Shown here: positions 1 to 8,298 of the stretch, piece after piece
How positions within the stretch are numbered: the first letter of the stretch is position 1
Layout: each line of letters begins with the position of its first letter
NCBI GenBank assembly: GCA_965222425.1
Contig: CBDCTW010000020.1
Coordinates: 111,002-175,001, forward strand
Direction of reading: 5' to 3'
Origin: CBDCNP01 sp965222425
GTDB lineage: Bacteria; Acidobacteriota; Vicinamibacteria; Marinacidobacterales; DATDRI01
Length of the DNA stretch: 64,000 nt
Program-made: the position numbers and the translations under genes
Notes under the pieces: generated by a model
What the model saw: the letters and a program-made list of their open reading frames with translations, nothing else
Database searches by the model: none
Told to the model about the DNA's origin: nothing

Positions 1-477
1 CGACTGGCCCGCAAGTTCGAGACGGCCCGGAAGTACGTCCCCGCTCCCGAGATCGTGGGTGAGGCCGATGCGGAGATCGGGATCATCGCTTTCGGGAGCT
101 CCCATTGGGCGGTGATAGAGTCACGGGATCAGTTAGAGGTGGAGGAGAGCCTCAAGACACGCTATCTTCGCCTCCGCGCCCTGCCTTTCACCGGGGAGGT
201 CGCATCCTTCATTCGATCCTGCGAACGAGTTTACGTCGTGGAGCAGAATCGTGATGGGCAAATGGCGCAGCTCCTGCGTCTCGAGGTCTCGAACGAGCCC
301 GGCGAGCAAGATAAGATTAAAAGCGTTCTCCACTACAACGGTCTGCCCATCGATGCACGCTCCGTGACCGATGAGATTGCGGGCTCGGAAAAGAAAACGT
401 CCAGCGCTTCGCCTTCCAATCCTGTCAAATCTGCCAAATCTGCCGAATCTGCCAAATTTGGAAGACTTGACGCATAG
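1..477 (+). CDS. korA: 2-oxoacid:ferredoxin oxidoreductase, alpha subunit (C-terminal part)
   Basis: The reading frame is open from the first base and ends at 477, so only the C-terminal 158 residues are present. The visible part resembles the C-terminal region of the KorA/VorB-type alpha subunit, including a segment GIIAFGSSHWAVIE and a VYVVEQNRDGQ stretch typical of the domain II transketolase C-terminal fold. The last 35 residues are Ser/Lys/Ala-rich and look like a lineage-specific tail. The enzyme oxidatively decarboxylates 2-oxoglutarate or a similar 2-oxoacid to an acyl-CoA and reduces ferredoxin. The beta subunit starts 11 bases downstream, which supports the assignment. The exact substrate cannot be told from this fragment. 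Confidence 0.85.
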   Translation, partial: RLARKFETARKYVPAPEIVGEADAEIGIIAFGSSHWAVIESRDQLEVEESLKTRYLRLRALPFTGEVASFIRSCERVYVVEQNRDGQMAQLLRLEVSNEPGEQDKIKSVLHYNGLPIDARSVTDEIAGSEKKTSSASPSNPVKSAKSAESAKFGRLDA

Positions 478-488
478 GAGTTCATTTT

Positions 489-1538
489 ATGGCCATCGTA
501 AAAGAGCACCCCGGCCCCCCCAAGAAGACCAATCGAATCGGTCTGGCGCTGCTCGACTACAAGGGACTACATTCGACGCTGTGCAGCGGCTGCGGCCACG
601 ACTCCATCAGTAGCCAGCTCACCAAGGCGTTTTACGAGCTGGGCATCCACCCGCATCAAGTGGCGAAGCTTTCCGGGATCGGTTGCTCCTCCAAGACACC
701 GGCCTACTTCTTGGGCCAGAGCCATGGGTTCAACGGGGTTCACGGGCGCATGCCGTCGGTGGCGACCGGGACCGTGCTCGCCAATCGGACCCTGAAGGCA
801 GTCGGCGTCTCCGGGGACGGCGACACCGCTTCGATCGGTATTGGCCAATTCGTTCATTTGTTGCGCCGGAACCTGCCCATGGTCTACATCGTCGAGAACA
901 ACGGCGTTTACGGGCTCACCAAAGGCCAGTTTTCGGCAACTGCGGATCTTGGCGCCAAACTAAAAACGGGCGTGGTCAACGACCTACCGGCGATCGATCT
1001 GTGCACGATGGCCGTCGAGCTGGGCGCGTCTTACGTGGCGCGGTCGTTCGCGGGCGATCCGAAGCAGGTCTTGGCTCTACTCGAAGGCGCTCTCTCCCAT
1101 AAGGGAACCGCCTTTCTGGACATCATCAGCCCCTGCGTGACCTTCAACAATCACCCTGGCTCCACCAAGAGCTACACCTGGGGCAAAGAGAACGAAGAAA
1201 TGCTCCATGAAGTGGGCTTTGTGCCCTACTTCGAGGAGATTCAGGTGGACTACGAAGAGGGAAGCGCCATTGAAGTGAAGCTTCACGATGGTTCTCGTGT
1301 CGTGCTCAAGAAGCTCGAGCGCAGCTACGATCCCACCGATGCCCGCCGTGCACTGGATCTTCTGCGCGGGGCGATGGAAAACCAGCAGTTCATTACCGGC
1401 TTGATCTTCGTGGATCCAGACCGGGAGAGCTTTCTGGACCATCTCAATCTCGTGGATGAGCCCTTGGCGCACCTTCCCCAGGAAAGGCTTCGACCTTCCA
1501 AGGAAGTTCTAGATGAGGTTATGGAATCTCTCAAGTAA
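489..1538 (+). CDS. korB: 2-oxoacid:ferredoxin oxidoreductase, beta subunit
   Basis: This 349-residue protein is the thiamine-diphosphate-binding beta subunit. A CSGCG motif (Cys32, Cys35) and Cys66 in GIGCSS are the iron-sulfur ligands of this family. The GDGD motif near residue 109, followed by a VENNGVYGLTKGQ segment, is the TPP/Mg2+ site. Length fits the two-subunit KorAB/PorAB type. AGGAG lies about 8 bases before the ATG. It forms an operon with korA. It probably makes succinyl-CoA or acetyl-CoA with reduced ferredoxin in the cytoplasm. No gamma or delta subunit follows. Confidence 0.93.
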   Translation: MAIVKEHPGPPKKTNRIGLALLDYKGLHSTLCSGCGHDSISSQLTKAFYELGIHPHQVAKLSGIGCSSKTPAYFLGQSHGFNGVHGRMPSVATGTVLANRTLKAVGVSGDGDTASIGIGQFVHLLRRNLPMVYIVENNGVYGLTKGQFSATADLGAKLKTGVVNDLPAIDLCTMAVELGASYVARSFAGDPKQVLALLEGALSHKGTAFLDIISPCVTFNNHPGSTKSYTWGKENEEMLHEVGFVPYFEEIQVDYEEGSAIEVKLHDGSRVVLKKLERSYDPTDARRALDLLRGAMENQQFITGLIFVDPDRESFLDHLNLVDEPLAHLPQERLRPSKEVLDEVMESLK

Positions 1539-1541
1539 CCC

Positions 1542-1589
1542 GCCTTCGCCGTTGGTGCGGTGTATTCGATCCAACGGCTTCGGCGAGGC
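1542..1589. repeat. Intergenic inverted repeat after korB (dispersed family)
   Basis: Arms GCCTTCGCCGTTGG (1542-1555) and CCAACGGCTTCGGCGAGGC (1571-1589) can form a long, imperfect hairpin between two convergent genes. A closely related sequence ending in GGCGAGGCAA plus a CTGCGCCG-like tail recurs at about 47525-47580, and GCCTCGCCGAAGCCGTTGG recurs near 56353. It may also act as a bidirectional terminator, although there is no T-run. Confidence 0.6.
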
Positions 1590-1606
1590 AAGCCGCGCCG
1601 TCAAGC

Positions 1607-2644
1607 TTAACTCCACCTGAAAATTCGCAAAGACACCGCGAAACTCACGACCATCCACGCCACTAGAATAGCAATCCTTCCAAGTTGAGAGGGGAAGTCT
1701 GTGCCCTCAATGATGACGGCCCGCAGGGCATCGTTCAACGCAGTGAGGGGAAGAGCTTGGATGGCGGGTTGGATCACGTCGGGGAACCTGTCGGACGAGA
1801 AAAAGATTCCGGAGAAGACGAACATGGGAAGCATCACCAGGTTCATGAGTCCAGATACAGCTTCCACCTTCCGGGCCCGACTCGCCACCAGCAACCCGAG
1901 GCTGCCGAAACTGAGGGCGCCCAAGAGACCGAGGGCCAACGTGAGAAGAAACGAGCCTCGCAAAACCATATCAAAGACCAGCCACCCAAGGACGAGCAGA
2001 AGCAGGACCTCGATTAACATGAAAACGATGCGGCTCGCGATCAATGCCGAGAGGAACTCGCTCTTGCGCATGGGCGTCGCCACCAGGCGCTTGAGCAGCT
2101 TGCGGCTTCTCATGTCCACCGTGACGAAGCCCACGCCCCACATGCCTCCGCTCATCAGGTTCAAACCGATGAGACCGGGGATGAGGAAGTCGATATAGCG
2201 GGCGCCCGGCTCGCTTACCGGTGTTTCCATTATCTCGACGGGATCCGTTCTGCCTGCGGCTTCTTGGAGGAATTGATCGACTAGGGTTCGCGCAAGGAGG
2301 CTGTCCGGTCGGTTGGGGTCGAATCGATACTCGTAACTGCGGCCGGGCACCAGGACCAGTGCCACCTTACCAAGCCGAAGTTGCGAGGCACTCTCTTGGT
2401 TGGAGAGCAGACGTGCGTCGAATTGGGGACTTTCGTTCAGAAGCTCTACGATCGCGGCCGCCTCGGTGTGCTCTTCCACGGCGATGGAGATGCGCTCCGG
2501 AGGCTTGTTACGAAACGCGATTCCCAACCCCAGAGCGATAAGGATGGGAAACCCGAAGACCCAGAAAATGACCTCCGGTTCCCGGAGCGCCTCCCGCAAA
2601 CGAGCGCTCAGGAGTTGGGAAAACGGACGGATCCTAATCATCAC
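1607..2644 (-). CDS. ABC-2 type transporter permease
   Basis: This 345-residue membrane protein has one N-terminal membrane segment (about residues 25-45), an extracytoplasmic domain, and then about five hydrophobic segments from residue 150 to the end. This is the ABC2_membrane_3 (YhfK/LinK) layout. The central region around FLIPGLIGLNLMSGGMWGVG is typical. Its start (GTG at 2644 or ATG at 2641) overlaps the end of the ATPase gene at 2634, so the two are translationally coupled. Together they form an exporter of unknown substrate, possibly a drug, lipid or polysaccharide. Confidence 0.88.
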   Translation of the reverse strand: MMIRIRPFSQLLSARLREALREPEVIFWVFGFPILIALGLGIAFRNKPPERISIAVEEHTEAAAIVELLNESPQFDARLLSNQESASQLRLGKVALVLVPGRSYEYRFDPNRPDSLLARTLVDQFLQEAAGRTDPVEIMETPVSEPGARYIDFLIPGLIGLNLMSGGMWGVGFVTVDMRSRKLLKRLVATPMRKSEFLSALIASRIVFMLIEVLLLLVLGWLVFDMVLRGSFLLTLALGLLGALSFGSLGLLVASRARKVEAVSGLMNLVMLPMFVFSGIFFSSDRFPDVIQPAIQALPLTALNDALRAVIIEGTDFPSQLGRIAILVAWMVVSFAVSLRIFRWS

Positions 2645-3560
2645 GCAAGTGCCTTCCGGTGAGAGAGAGGAAGACGTCCTCGAGACTCGCGTGCCGTGTA
2701 CTCAGACCCACCAGCTCCTTTCCCTGAGAGCGCAGATTTTCGAGCAACGCCGGTAGGGCGATGTGTACTTCGGTTACAGTGAGTGCGCTGATCCCGTCCT
2801 CGAAATGAACCGAGCGCACCGCTGGCAAAGAAGCAAAGGTCTCCGGCTCGAGGTCGGTCATAGGGTCTACCGAGAACTCTACGACATGCTCAGCTCCCAA
2901 CCGCGCAATGAGATCGCTCGGCGAGCCGAGGGCGATGACTTTGCCGTGATCCACGACTGCCACCCGGTCGCAGAGTCGCTCCGCTTCCTCCATATAGTGG
3001 GTCGTCAGCAGGACGGTTCGGCCACGCTCCTTGAATCCGCGGACAATGTCCCAGAGTTGCCGGCGCGACTGGGGATCGAGCCCGGTGGTTGGCTCGTCGA
3101 GGAACAAAAGCTCCGGATCGCCGACTAAAGCACTCGCCACGGCGAGGCGCTGTTTTTGGCCCCCGGAGAGCTTTCCCACCCGGCTCGAGCGTTTCTCGAG
3201 CAGTCCTACCTCTTTCATCAGCCCTTCTATTTCGCGGGGGGTCCGATAGAAGCTGCGGAAGAGGTCGAGGGTTTCCTCGACGGTGAGCTTTTCCGAGAAC
3301 TCCGTTTCTTGGAGGGAGATGCCTAGCCGTTCCCTGATCTCCTCGTCGTGAGCTCCCCAGCGTCGACCCAGCACCTCCACGCCGCCGGCGGTGGGCTCTA
3401 GCAAGCCTTCTAGGATCTCGATGGTGGTGGTTTTACCGGCACCGTTGGGCCCCAAAAGCCCGAAGCACTCCCCCTCTTCGACCGTCAGGTCCAGGCCTCG
3501 TACCGCCTCGACCCGCCCGTCGTAGGTTTTGTACAGATCGTGGCAACGAATAGCAAGCAT
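2634..3560 (-). CDS. ABC transporter ATP-binding protein
   Basis: This 308-residue ABC ATPase has Walker A GPNGAGKT (37-44), signature LSGGQKQR (131-138) and Walker B LLFLDEP (151-157). The LSGGQKQR form, the following TTHYMEEAE segment and a C-terminal DUF4162-like extension place it with the drug- or lipid-exporter CcmA/NatA type. It pairs with the permease that overlaps its 3' end. Substrate is not predictable from the sequence. Confidence 0.93.
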   Translation of the reverse strand: MLAIRCHDLYKTYDGRVEAVRGLDLTVEEGECFGLLGPNGAGKTTTIEILEGLLEPTAGGVEVLGRRWGAHDEEIRERLGISLQETEFSEKLTVEETLDLFRSFYRTPREIEGLMKEVGLLEKRSSRVGKLSGGQKQRLAVASALVGDPELLFLDEPTTGLDPQSRRQLWDIVRGFKERGRTVLLTTHYMEEAERLCDRVAVVDHGKVIALGSPSDLIARLGAEHVVEFSVDPMTDLEPETFASLPAVRSVHFEDGISALTVTEVHIALPALLENLRSQGKELVGLSTRHASLEDVFLSLTGRHLRDD

Positions 3561-3674
3561 TGCTCCACATCATAGTCCATAGTCCGCCGCCTCGGGGAGG
3601 CCAAGGGGAAGCTCTGAATGGGCGAACCCGTCGGCATGTGGATTATAATGGTCGGTGGTTCAGACGGAGGGAAT

Positions 3675-5099
3675 ATGCAGCAGGGCAAAGCCGACACAGC
3701 CGACAAACCCAACAAAATCGACGAGGCCGACGTACTAGAGAAACTGAGTACTGTCCAGGACCCGCATCTACGACGAGACATCGTATCGCTGGGGTTTGTG
3801 AAAAACATCAAGATCTGCTCGCCCATTATTAGTTTCGATATCGAGCGCAGCTCGCCCACGAGCTTGGTGAGAGAACGACTGAAAACGGAGGCGGAAGTCG
3901 CGGTCAAGGGGCTTGCGGGAATCGAAGAGGTCAATGTTTCGGTCTCCTCGACTCAGCAAGCTCGCCAGCACGGAAAGACCGGTCAGGCTGGTCAGGACGG
4001 CCAGGCGGCTCAGCTATCGGAGATCCAGAGCATGATCGCCATTGCGTCGGGGAAAGGCGGAGTCGGGAAGTCCACCATCGCTGCGAACCTGGCGGTGGCC
4101 CTCCAGCGTACCGGTGCGTCGGTGGGTTTGTGTGATGCCGATGTGTACGGACCTTCCCAGGGAACGATGTTCGGTGTGACTCAGAGACCGGAGGCTGACC
4201 AGGACCGCCGGCTGATCCCCGTGGAAGCACATGGCGTCAAGCTCATGTCGATGGGCTTGCTCACGAACAAGGAGACGCCAGTGATTTGGCGAGGGCCTAT
4301 GGCCACCAAGCTGATCCAGCAATTCCTCGCCGGCGTGGCTTGGGGGGAGCTCGATTACCTGATCATCGACTTGCCTCCGGGAACGGGTGACGTCCAGCTC
4401 ACGCTGACGCAGAGTGTGCCGTTGACCGGTGCGGCCATCGTTACGACGCCCCAAGATGTTGCACGAAATATCGCGGAGAAGGGGCTTCGGATGTTCCAGC
4501 CGGTCCAGGTCCCGGTGCTCGGCATCATCGAGAACATGAGCTACTTCGAGTGCTCCCATTGCCACGAGCGAACTCATATCTTCAGCCAGGGGGGCGGAGA
4601 AAAGATCTGCAGCGAGTTGGGGCTGCCCTTCCTGGGTGGTATCCCCATCGACCCGGAAATCGTCGCCTCCGGCGACGAAGGCGAGCCAATCGTGGCTAGG
4701 AACCCCGAGTCCCCCACGTCTCAGACCTATCTTGCGATCGCCGAACGTTTGGCCGCCGCAGTCTCGGTTGTGAAGCACGAGAGTGGGAATTCGGTGAAGC
4801 CAAAGGAGATCAGTGAGGGCGAAGGCAAGCTACGGATCGTGTGGGCGGACGGTCACGACTCGCGTTATCCGTTCGAGCTGTTGCGCAACCACTGCCCCTG
4901 CGCGGTTTGCGTCGACGAGTGGACAGGAAAGCGGAAGAACCTGATCTTGCTCCTCCCTTCGGACTTCCGCTCCCTTGGCATCAATCCGGTGGGGAACTAC
5001 GCCATCCAGGTATCGTGGTCGGACGGGCACAATACAGGAATATACAGCTTCAGTAGTTTGCGGGAGCTCTGCCCCTGCGACGTGTGTAGTGCGGCCTAG
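3675..5099 (+). CDS. mrp: Mrp/ApbC-type P-loop ATPase with N-terminal MIP18 and C-terminal DUF971 domains
   Basis: I chose the ATG at 3675 because GGAGGG ends just before it; a longer frame begins at 3618. The 474-residue product has three parts. Residues about 15-95 are a MIP18/DUF59 domain. Residues about 118-370 are a Mrp ATPase with the deviant Walker A SGKGGVGKST and a CSHC pair typical of iron-sulfur carriers. The last ~80 residues are a DUF971 domain with CPCAVC and CPCDVC cysteine clusters. Mrp proteins assemble or carry Fe-S clusters to apoproteins. Fusion to DUF971 is uncommon compared with stand-alone Mrp. The low-complexity stretch at 98-113 is a linker. Confidence 0.9.
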   Translation: MQQGKADTADKPNKIDEADVLEKLSTVQDPHLRRDIVSLGFVKNIKICSPIISFDIERSSPTSLVRERLKTEAEVAVKGLAGIEEVNVSVSSTQQARQHGKTGQAGQDGQAAQLSEIQSMIAIASGKGGVGKSTIAANLAVALQRTGASVGLCDADVYGPSQGTMFGVTQRPEADQDRRLIPVEAHGVKLMSMGLLTNKETPVIWRGPMATKLIQQFLAGVAWGELDYLIIDLPPGTGDVQLTLTQSVPLTGAAIVTTPQDVARNIAEKGLRMFQPVQVPVLGIIENMSYFECSHCHERTHIFSQGGGEKICSELGLPFLGGIPIDPEIVASGDEGEPIVARNPESPTSQTYLAIAERLAAAVSVVKHESGNSVKPKEISEGEGKLRIVWADGHDSRYPFELLRNHCPCAVCVDEWTGKRKNLILLLPSDFRSLGINPVGNYAIQVSWSDGHNTGIYSFSSLRELCPCDVCSAA

Positions 5100-5162
5100 C
5101 ACTTGCGCGGACCGTAAGGCTCCGTTACCATAAGCGTTTGTTGAGGAAAGGATTTTCGAAGC

Positions 5163-5354
5163 ATGGCACGAGTTTGTGAGATTTGTGGCAAAGGCCCCCA
5201 GAGCGGCAACCGGGTTAGCCATGCCCATAATTTGACGAGAAGGAAGTGGTACCCGAACCTTCAGCGAGTCCATGCCATCGTCGATGGCGTTCGGAAACGC
5301 ATTCGCGTCTGCACGCGATGTATCCGCTCCGGCAAAGTCGTTAAAGCGGCCTGA
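5163..5354 (+). CDS. rpmB: 50S ribosomal protein L28
   Basis: This is a 63-residue L28 with the family start MARVCEICGKGP and the conserved NRVSHAHN segment. Two CxxC pairs (Cys5/Cys8 and Cys50/Cys53) mark the zinc-binding (C+) form. GAGGAAAGGA precedes the ATG. It stands alone 63 bases after mrp. A weak promoter-like TTGCGC-17-TACCAT lies at about 5103-5131. It is a component of the large ribosomal subunit. Confidence 0.97.
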   Translation: MARVCEICGKGPQSGNRVSHAHNLTRRKWYPNLQRVHAIVDGVRKRIRVCTRCIRSGKVVKAA

Positions 5355-5466
5355 CAACCTGACCGAGGTTGCCCGGGCCCGCCCTTTACTGCCCTCTATT
5401 CAAAGCCCTGAAAGCCCTAATCGCTCTCCTTCAACCCTAGGACGGGATCCCGGGCTCGTCAGCCAT

Positions 5467-5850
5467 TCAGGCGGTCAGGGCGATCATGTCGATTTCGACC
5501 TTAGCGTCTTTCGGTAGGCGCGCCACCTGAATAGCCGCCCTGGCCGGTGGCGTCTCCTTGAAATAGGTGCTGTAGACTTCGTTCATGGCAGCGAAGTCGT
5601 CCATGTCGGCGAGGTATACCGTTGCCTTGACGACATTTTCGGGCCCGAGGCCCGCATTCTCGAGGACCGCCATAATGTTCTCCATCGTGCGCCTCGTCTG
5701 AGCCACGATGTCACCCTCTATGAGCTCACCGGTGGCAGGATCCAGTGATACCTGACCGGCTAGGAAAAGGAAATTCCCCGCTTTGATCGCCTGGCTATAG
5801 GGACCGATGGGGCGTGGGGCTTTGTCGGTAAACAGCGCTCTCTTATCCAT
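5467..5850 (-). CDS. ridA: RidA family reactive-intermediate deaminase
   Basis: This 127-residue protein covers the full YjgF/YER057c/UK114 fold. It contains the IGPYSQAIKAGNFLFLAGQ signature and the PPARAAIQVARLPKDAKVEID segment whose arginine binds the substrate carboxylate. RidA hydrolyses 2-aminoacrylate and related enamines/imines to ketoacids plus ammonia. GGGAG lies just upstream of the ATG. It is 64 bases downstream of rel and may be co-transcribed with it. Confidence 0.93.
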   Translation of the reverse strand: MDKRALFTDKAPRPIGPYSQAIKAGNFLFLAGQVSLDPATGELIEGDIVAQTRRTMENIMAVLENAGLGPENVVKATVYLADMDDFAAMNEVYSTYFKETPPARAAIQVARLPKDAKVEIDMIALTA

Positions 5851-5914
5851 GAGTACTCCCGTTACATTTGGGGCGTGACGTTAGATATTTTCGGAAAAAA
5901 CCGACAGTGGACCT

Positions 5915-8077
5915 CTAGTGGGGCGTATACCGTGCGATGTCTCGGACGCCGTGGACCGATCGAATCGAGCGAGTGATACGTTCCAGATGCTTCAAGTTAT
6001 TGATGGACAAGGTAACACCGATCGCTCCCTTGTGTTCCTCAAAGGTCTTGGCCTCGATGTTTCGGATATCGGTATTGCTGCTGGCGATGATGGAAGTGAT
6101 ATCCGCCAGGATCCCTTGTCGGTCGTCAACGTCCACCGAGATCGTGACATCGTACCTTGCTTCGCTGTCACGCTCCCACTCGACTTCTATCTTCCGTTCC
6201 GGATCGTACATCAGATTGAGCACGTTCGGGCAATTAACGGAGTGGACCGATACTCCCTTCCCGCGCGTGATGTAGCCGGTAATCTTCTCTCCCGGAATCG
6301 GGTTGCAGCATTTGGCCCGAAACACCAGCAAATCGTTGATTCCCCGAACCAGGATCTTGTCTTCCGGAACGCGGAGGACGCGGCGCACGACCTGAGCCAG
6401 GCTGGTTCTGGCGCCGTCCTTTTTGTTCATCTTCTCCGCCGGCACGAAACGAGCGATGATTTGCCGGGGGGAGACCTTGCCGTAGCCGACCGCGGCGCAT
6501 AGATCGTCGGCCTTACCGCTCCCATAATCCTTTAGGAGTCTCGGAAACCCTTCGGACTCGACGATGCCTTTGAAGGCGAGGCCGAAGCGCCGGGCTTCTT
6601 TCTCCAGCACCTTCTTACCGATCTCGATACTGCGCTGCTTCTCGTTGGTGTTGAGGAAGGTCTTGATCTTGCTACGGGCGCGCGACGTGACGACCACGGA
6701 CAACCAGTCGCGGCTCGGCCGGTGCCCGGAAGCGGTAACGACCTCGACGATGTCGCCATTCTTCAGCCGATATCGGAGGGGGACGAGTTTCCCGTTGACT
6801 CTGGCGCCGACACACTGGTGACCGACGTCGGTGTGAATGGCGTAGGCGAAATCAATGGGGGTCGCGCCTCGCGCGAACGACTTCACTTCGCCCTTGGGTG
6901 TGAAGCAGTAGACGTCTTCGGGGTAGAGATCGATCTTGAGGCTGTTGAGGAACTCGTGCGGGTCCTTGACCTCCCGCTGCCATTCGATGATTTGGCGAAG
7001 CCAGGCGAAATTGCGGACGTCGTCTTCCTCGAGAGGTTTGCCTTCCTTGTACTTCCAATGTGCAGCGATGCCTTCTTCGGCGATCTGGTGCATTTCGGAT
7101 GTTCGAATTTGGATCTCGAAGGGGACACCGGAGGCGGGAATCACGCTGGAATGAAGGGAGCGATAGCCGTTCGGCCTCGGCATGGCGATGAAGTCCTTGA
7201 TGCGACCCGGCACCGGGCGCCAAGTGTTGTGAATGATGCCAAGGGCACCGTAGCAGTTGCGCTCGGTGTCAGTAACCACACGTAGGGCGACCAGGTCATA
7301 GACCTGGTCCAGCTCGATATCCTGGCGCTGCATCTTCTGGTAAACGCTGTAGGTGCGTTTGATGCGGCCGCTCACTTCGGCTGGGATTCCGTTCTCGGCG
7401 AGGTTTTTCTCCAGGATGCCCTTGATTTCGGAGATGAAGCCCTCTGTCCACTTCCGTTTCGATTCCACTCGCTTGGCCAGGGTGCTGTAGGCCTCGGGCT
7501 GGAGGAAGCGGAAGCAGAGGTCCTCGAGCTCGGTCTGGATCCGCCCCATGCCCAGACGGCCGGCCAAGGGAGCGTAGATTTCCAGCGTTTCGTTGGCGAT
7601 GTGACGCCGTTTTTCCTCCGGCAGGTGCTGGAGGGTCCGCATGTTGTGAAGTCGATCGGCGAGCTTGATGAGGATAGTGCGAATGTCATCGATCATCGAC
7701 ATCAGCATCTTGCGAAAATTCTCCGCCTGGTGCTCCTCGGTGGAAGAGAATTGAATCTTCCCGAGCTTGGTGAGTCCATCGATGAGATGAGCAGCCTCCG
7801 AGCCAAAGTGCTCGTCGAGGCTATCCAGCGAAGTCAGTGTGTCCTCGACGACATCGTGGAGCAGTCCGCAGGCCACGCACACCACGTCGAGCTTCATGTC
7901 GGCGAGGATGTCCGCCACCGCCAATGGGTGTATTAAGTACGGCTCGCCGGACATTCTCACTTGGTCCCGGTGCTCGCGGGCCGAGAAGACGTAGGCGCGG
8001 CGCAGGAGATCGAGATCTCCTTCCGGTTGGTAGGAGCGCACCTTTTCCAGAATGTCTTCGAAGCGAATCATGCTCAT
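5915..8077 (-). CDS. rel: Bifunctional (p)ppGpp synthetase/hydrolase
   Basis: The start at 8077 gives a normal RelA/SpoT N-terminus (MSMIRFEDILEKVRSY); the frame extends to 8179 but crosses a likely promoter and leader hairpin. The 720-residue product contains an HD hydrolase domain (LLHDVVED and RLHNMRT motifs, about 40-190), a synthetase domain (NGYRSLHSSV and EIQIRT, about 240-380), a TGS domain (about 400-460) and a C-terminal ACT domain. Intact HD and synthetase motifs predict both making and breaking of the alarmone (p)ppGpp in the stringent response. No second RelA-type gene is seen here. Confidence 0.95.
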   Translation of the reverse strand: MSMIRFEDILEKVRSYQPEGDLDLLRRAYVFSAREHRDQVRMSGEPYLIHPLAVADILADMKLDVVCVACGLLHDVVEDTLTSLDSLDEHFGSEAAHLIDGLTKLGKIQFSSTEEHQAENFRKMLMSMIDDIRTILIKLADRLHNMRTLQHLPEEKRRHIANETLEIYAPLAGRLGMGRIQTELEDLCFRFLQPEAYSTLAKRVESKRKWTEGFISEIKGILEKNLAENGIPAEVSGRIKRTYSVYQKMQRQDIELDQVYDLVALRVVTDTERNCYGALGIIHNTWRPVPGRIKDFIAMPRPNGYRSLHSSVIPASGVPFEIQIRTSEMHQIAEEGIAAHWKYKEGKPLEEDDVRNFAWLRQIIEWQREVKDPHEFLNSLKIDLYPEDVYCFTPKGEVKSFARGATPIDFAYAIHTDVGHQCVGARVNGKLVPLRYRLKNGDIVEVVTASGHRPSRDWLSVVVTSRARSKIKTFLNTNEKQRSIEIGKKVLEKEARRFGLAFKGIVESEGFPRLLKDYGSGKADDLCAAVGYGKVSPRQIIARFVPAEKMNKKDGARTSLAQVVRRVLRVPEDKILVRGINDLLVFRAKCCNPIPGEKITGYITRGKGVSVHSVNCPNVLNLMYDPERKIEVEWERDSEARYDVTISVDVDDRQGILADITSIIASSNTDIRNIEAKTFEEHKGAIGVTLSINNLKHLERITRSIRSVHGVRDIARYTPH

Positions 8078-8080
8078 GTT

Positions 8081-8122
8081 GGAGGGGCAAACTCTTAGTC
8101 CCAAAGGGTTTGCCTCCCCTCC
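8081..8122 (-). promoter_or_regulatory. Leader hairpin immediately before rel
   Basis: On the minus strand GGAGGGGAGGCAAAC (8122-8108) and GTTTGCCCCTCC (8092-8081) face each other across a 15-base loop. Allowing small bulges they pair along most of their length. The structure ends three bases before the rel ATG at 8077. No separate Shine-Dalgarno is seen, so the GGAGG in the upstream arm may be the only candidate, and it would be sequestered. Confidence 0.5.
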
Positions 8123-8152
8123 ATCATAGGCCGGCTGGACTAGGGGGATCAA
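8123..8152 (-). promoter_or_regulatory. Probable sigma70-type promoter for rel
   Basis: Minus-strand TTGATC (8152-8147) and TATGAT (8128-8123) are separated by 18 bases. The predicted start near 8115 would leave a leader of about 38 bases made almost entirely of the hairpin described at 8081-8122. Confidence 0.5.
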
Positions 8153-8222
8153 CCTAGCATTGTCTAGAAGTACAGACACTTCATGGGTGTTCGGAAGAGT
8201 GAACCGAGGGCGTGTCCTTGTC

Positions 8223-8251
8223 TTGACTTGCCGAAAACCGCGTAATATAAT
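8223..8251 (+). promoter_or_regulatory. Strong sigma70 promoter for the TPR lipoprotein gene
   Basis: TTGACT (8223-8228), a 17-base spacer, and a perfect TATAAT (8246-8251). The gene starts 47 bases downstream with a GGGGGG purine run as ribosome binding site. Confidence 0.8.
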
Positions 8252-8298
8252 ACTACTCCGTCTTCGTAAGACTGTGAGAATAAGGGGGGGATACGGAT

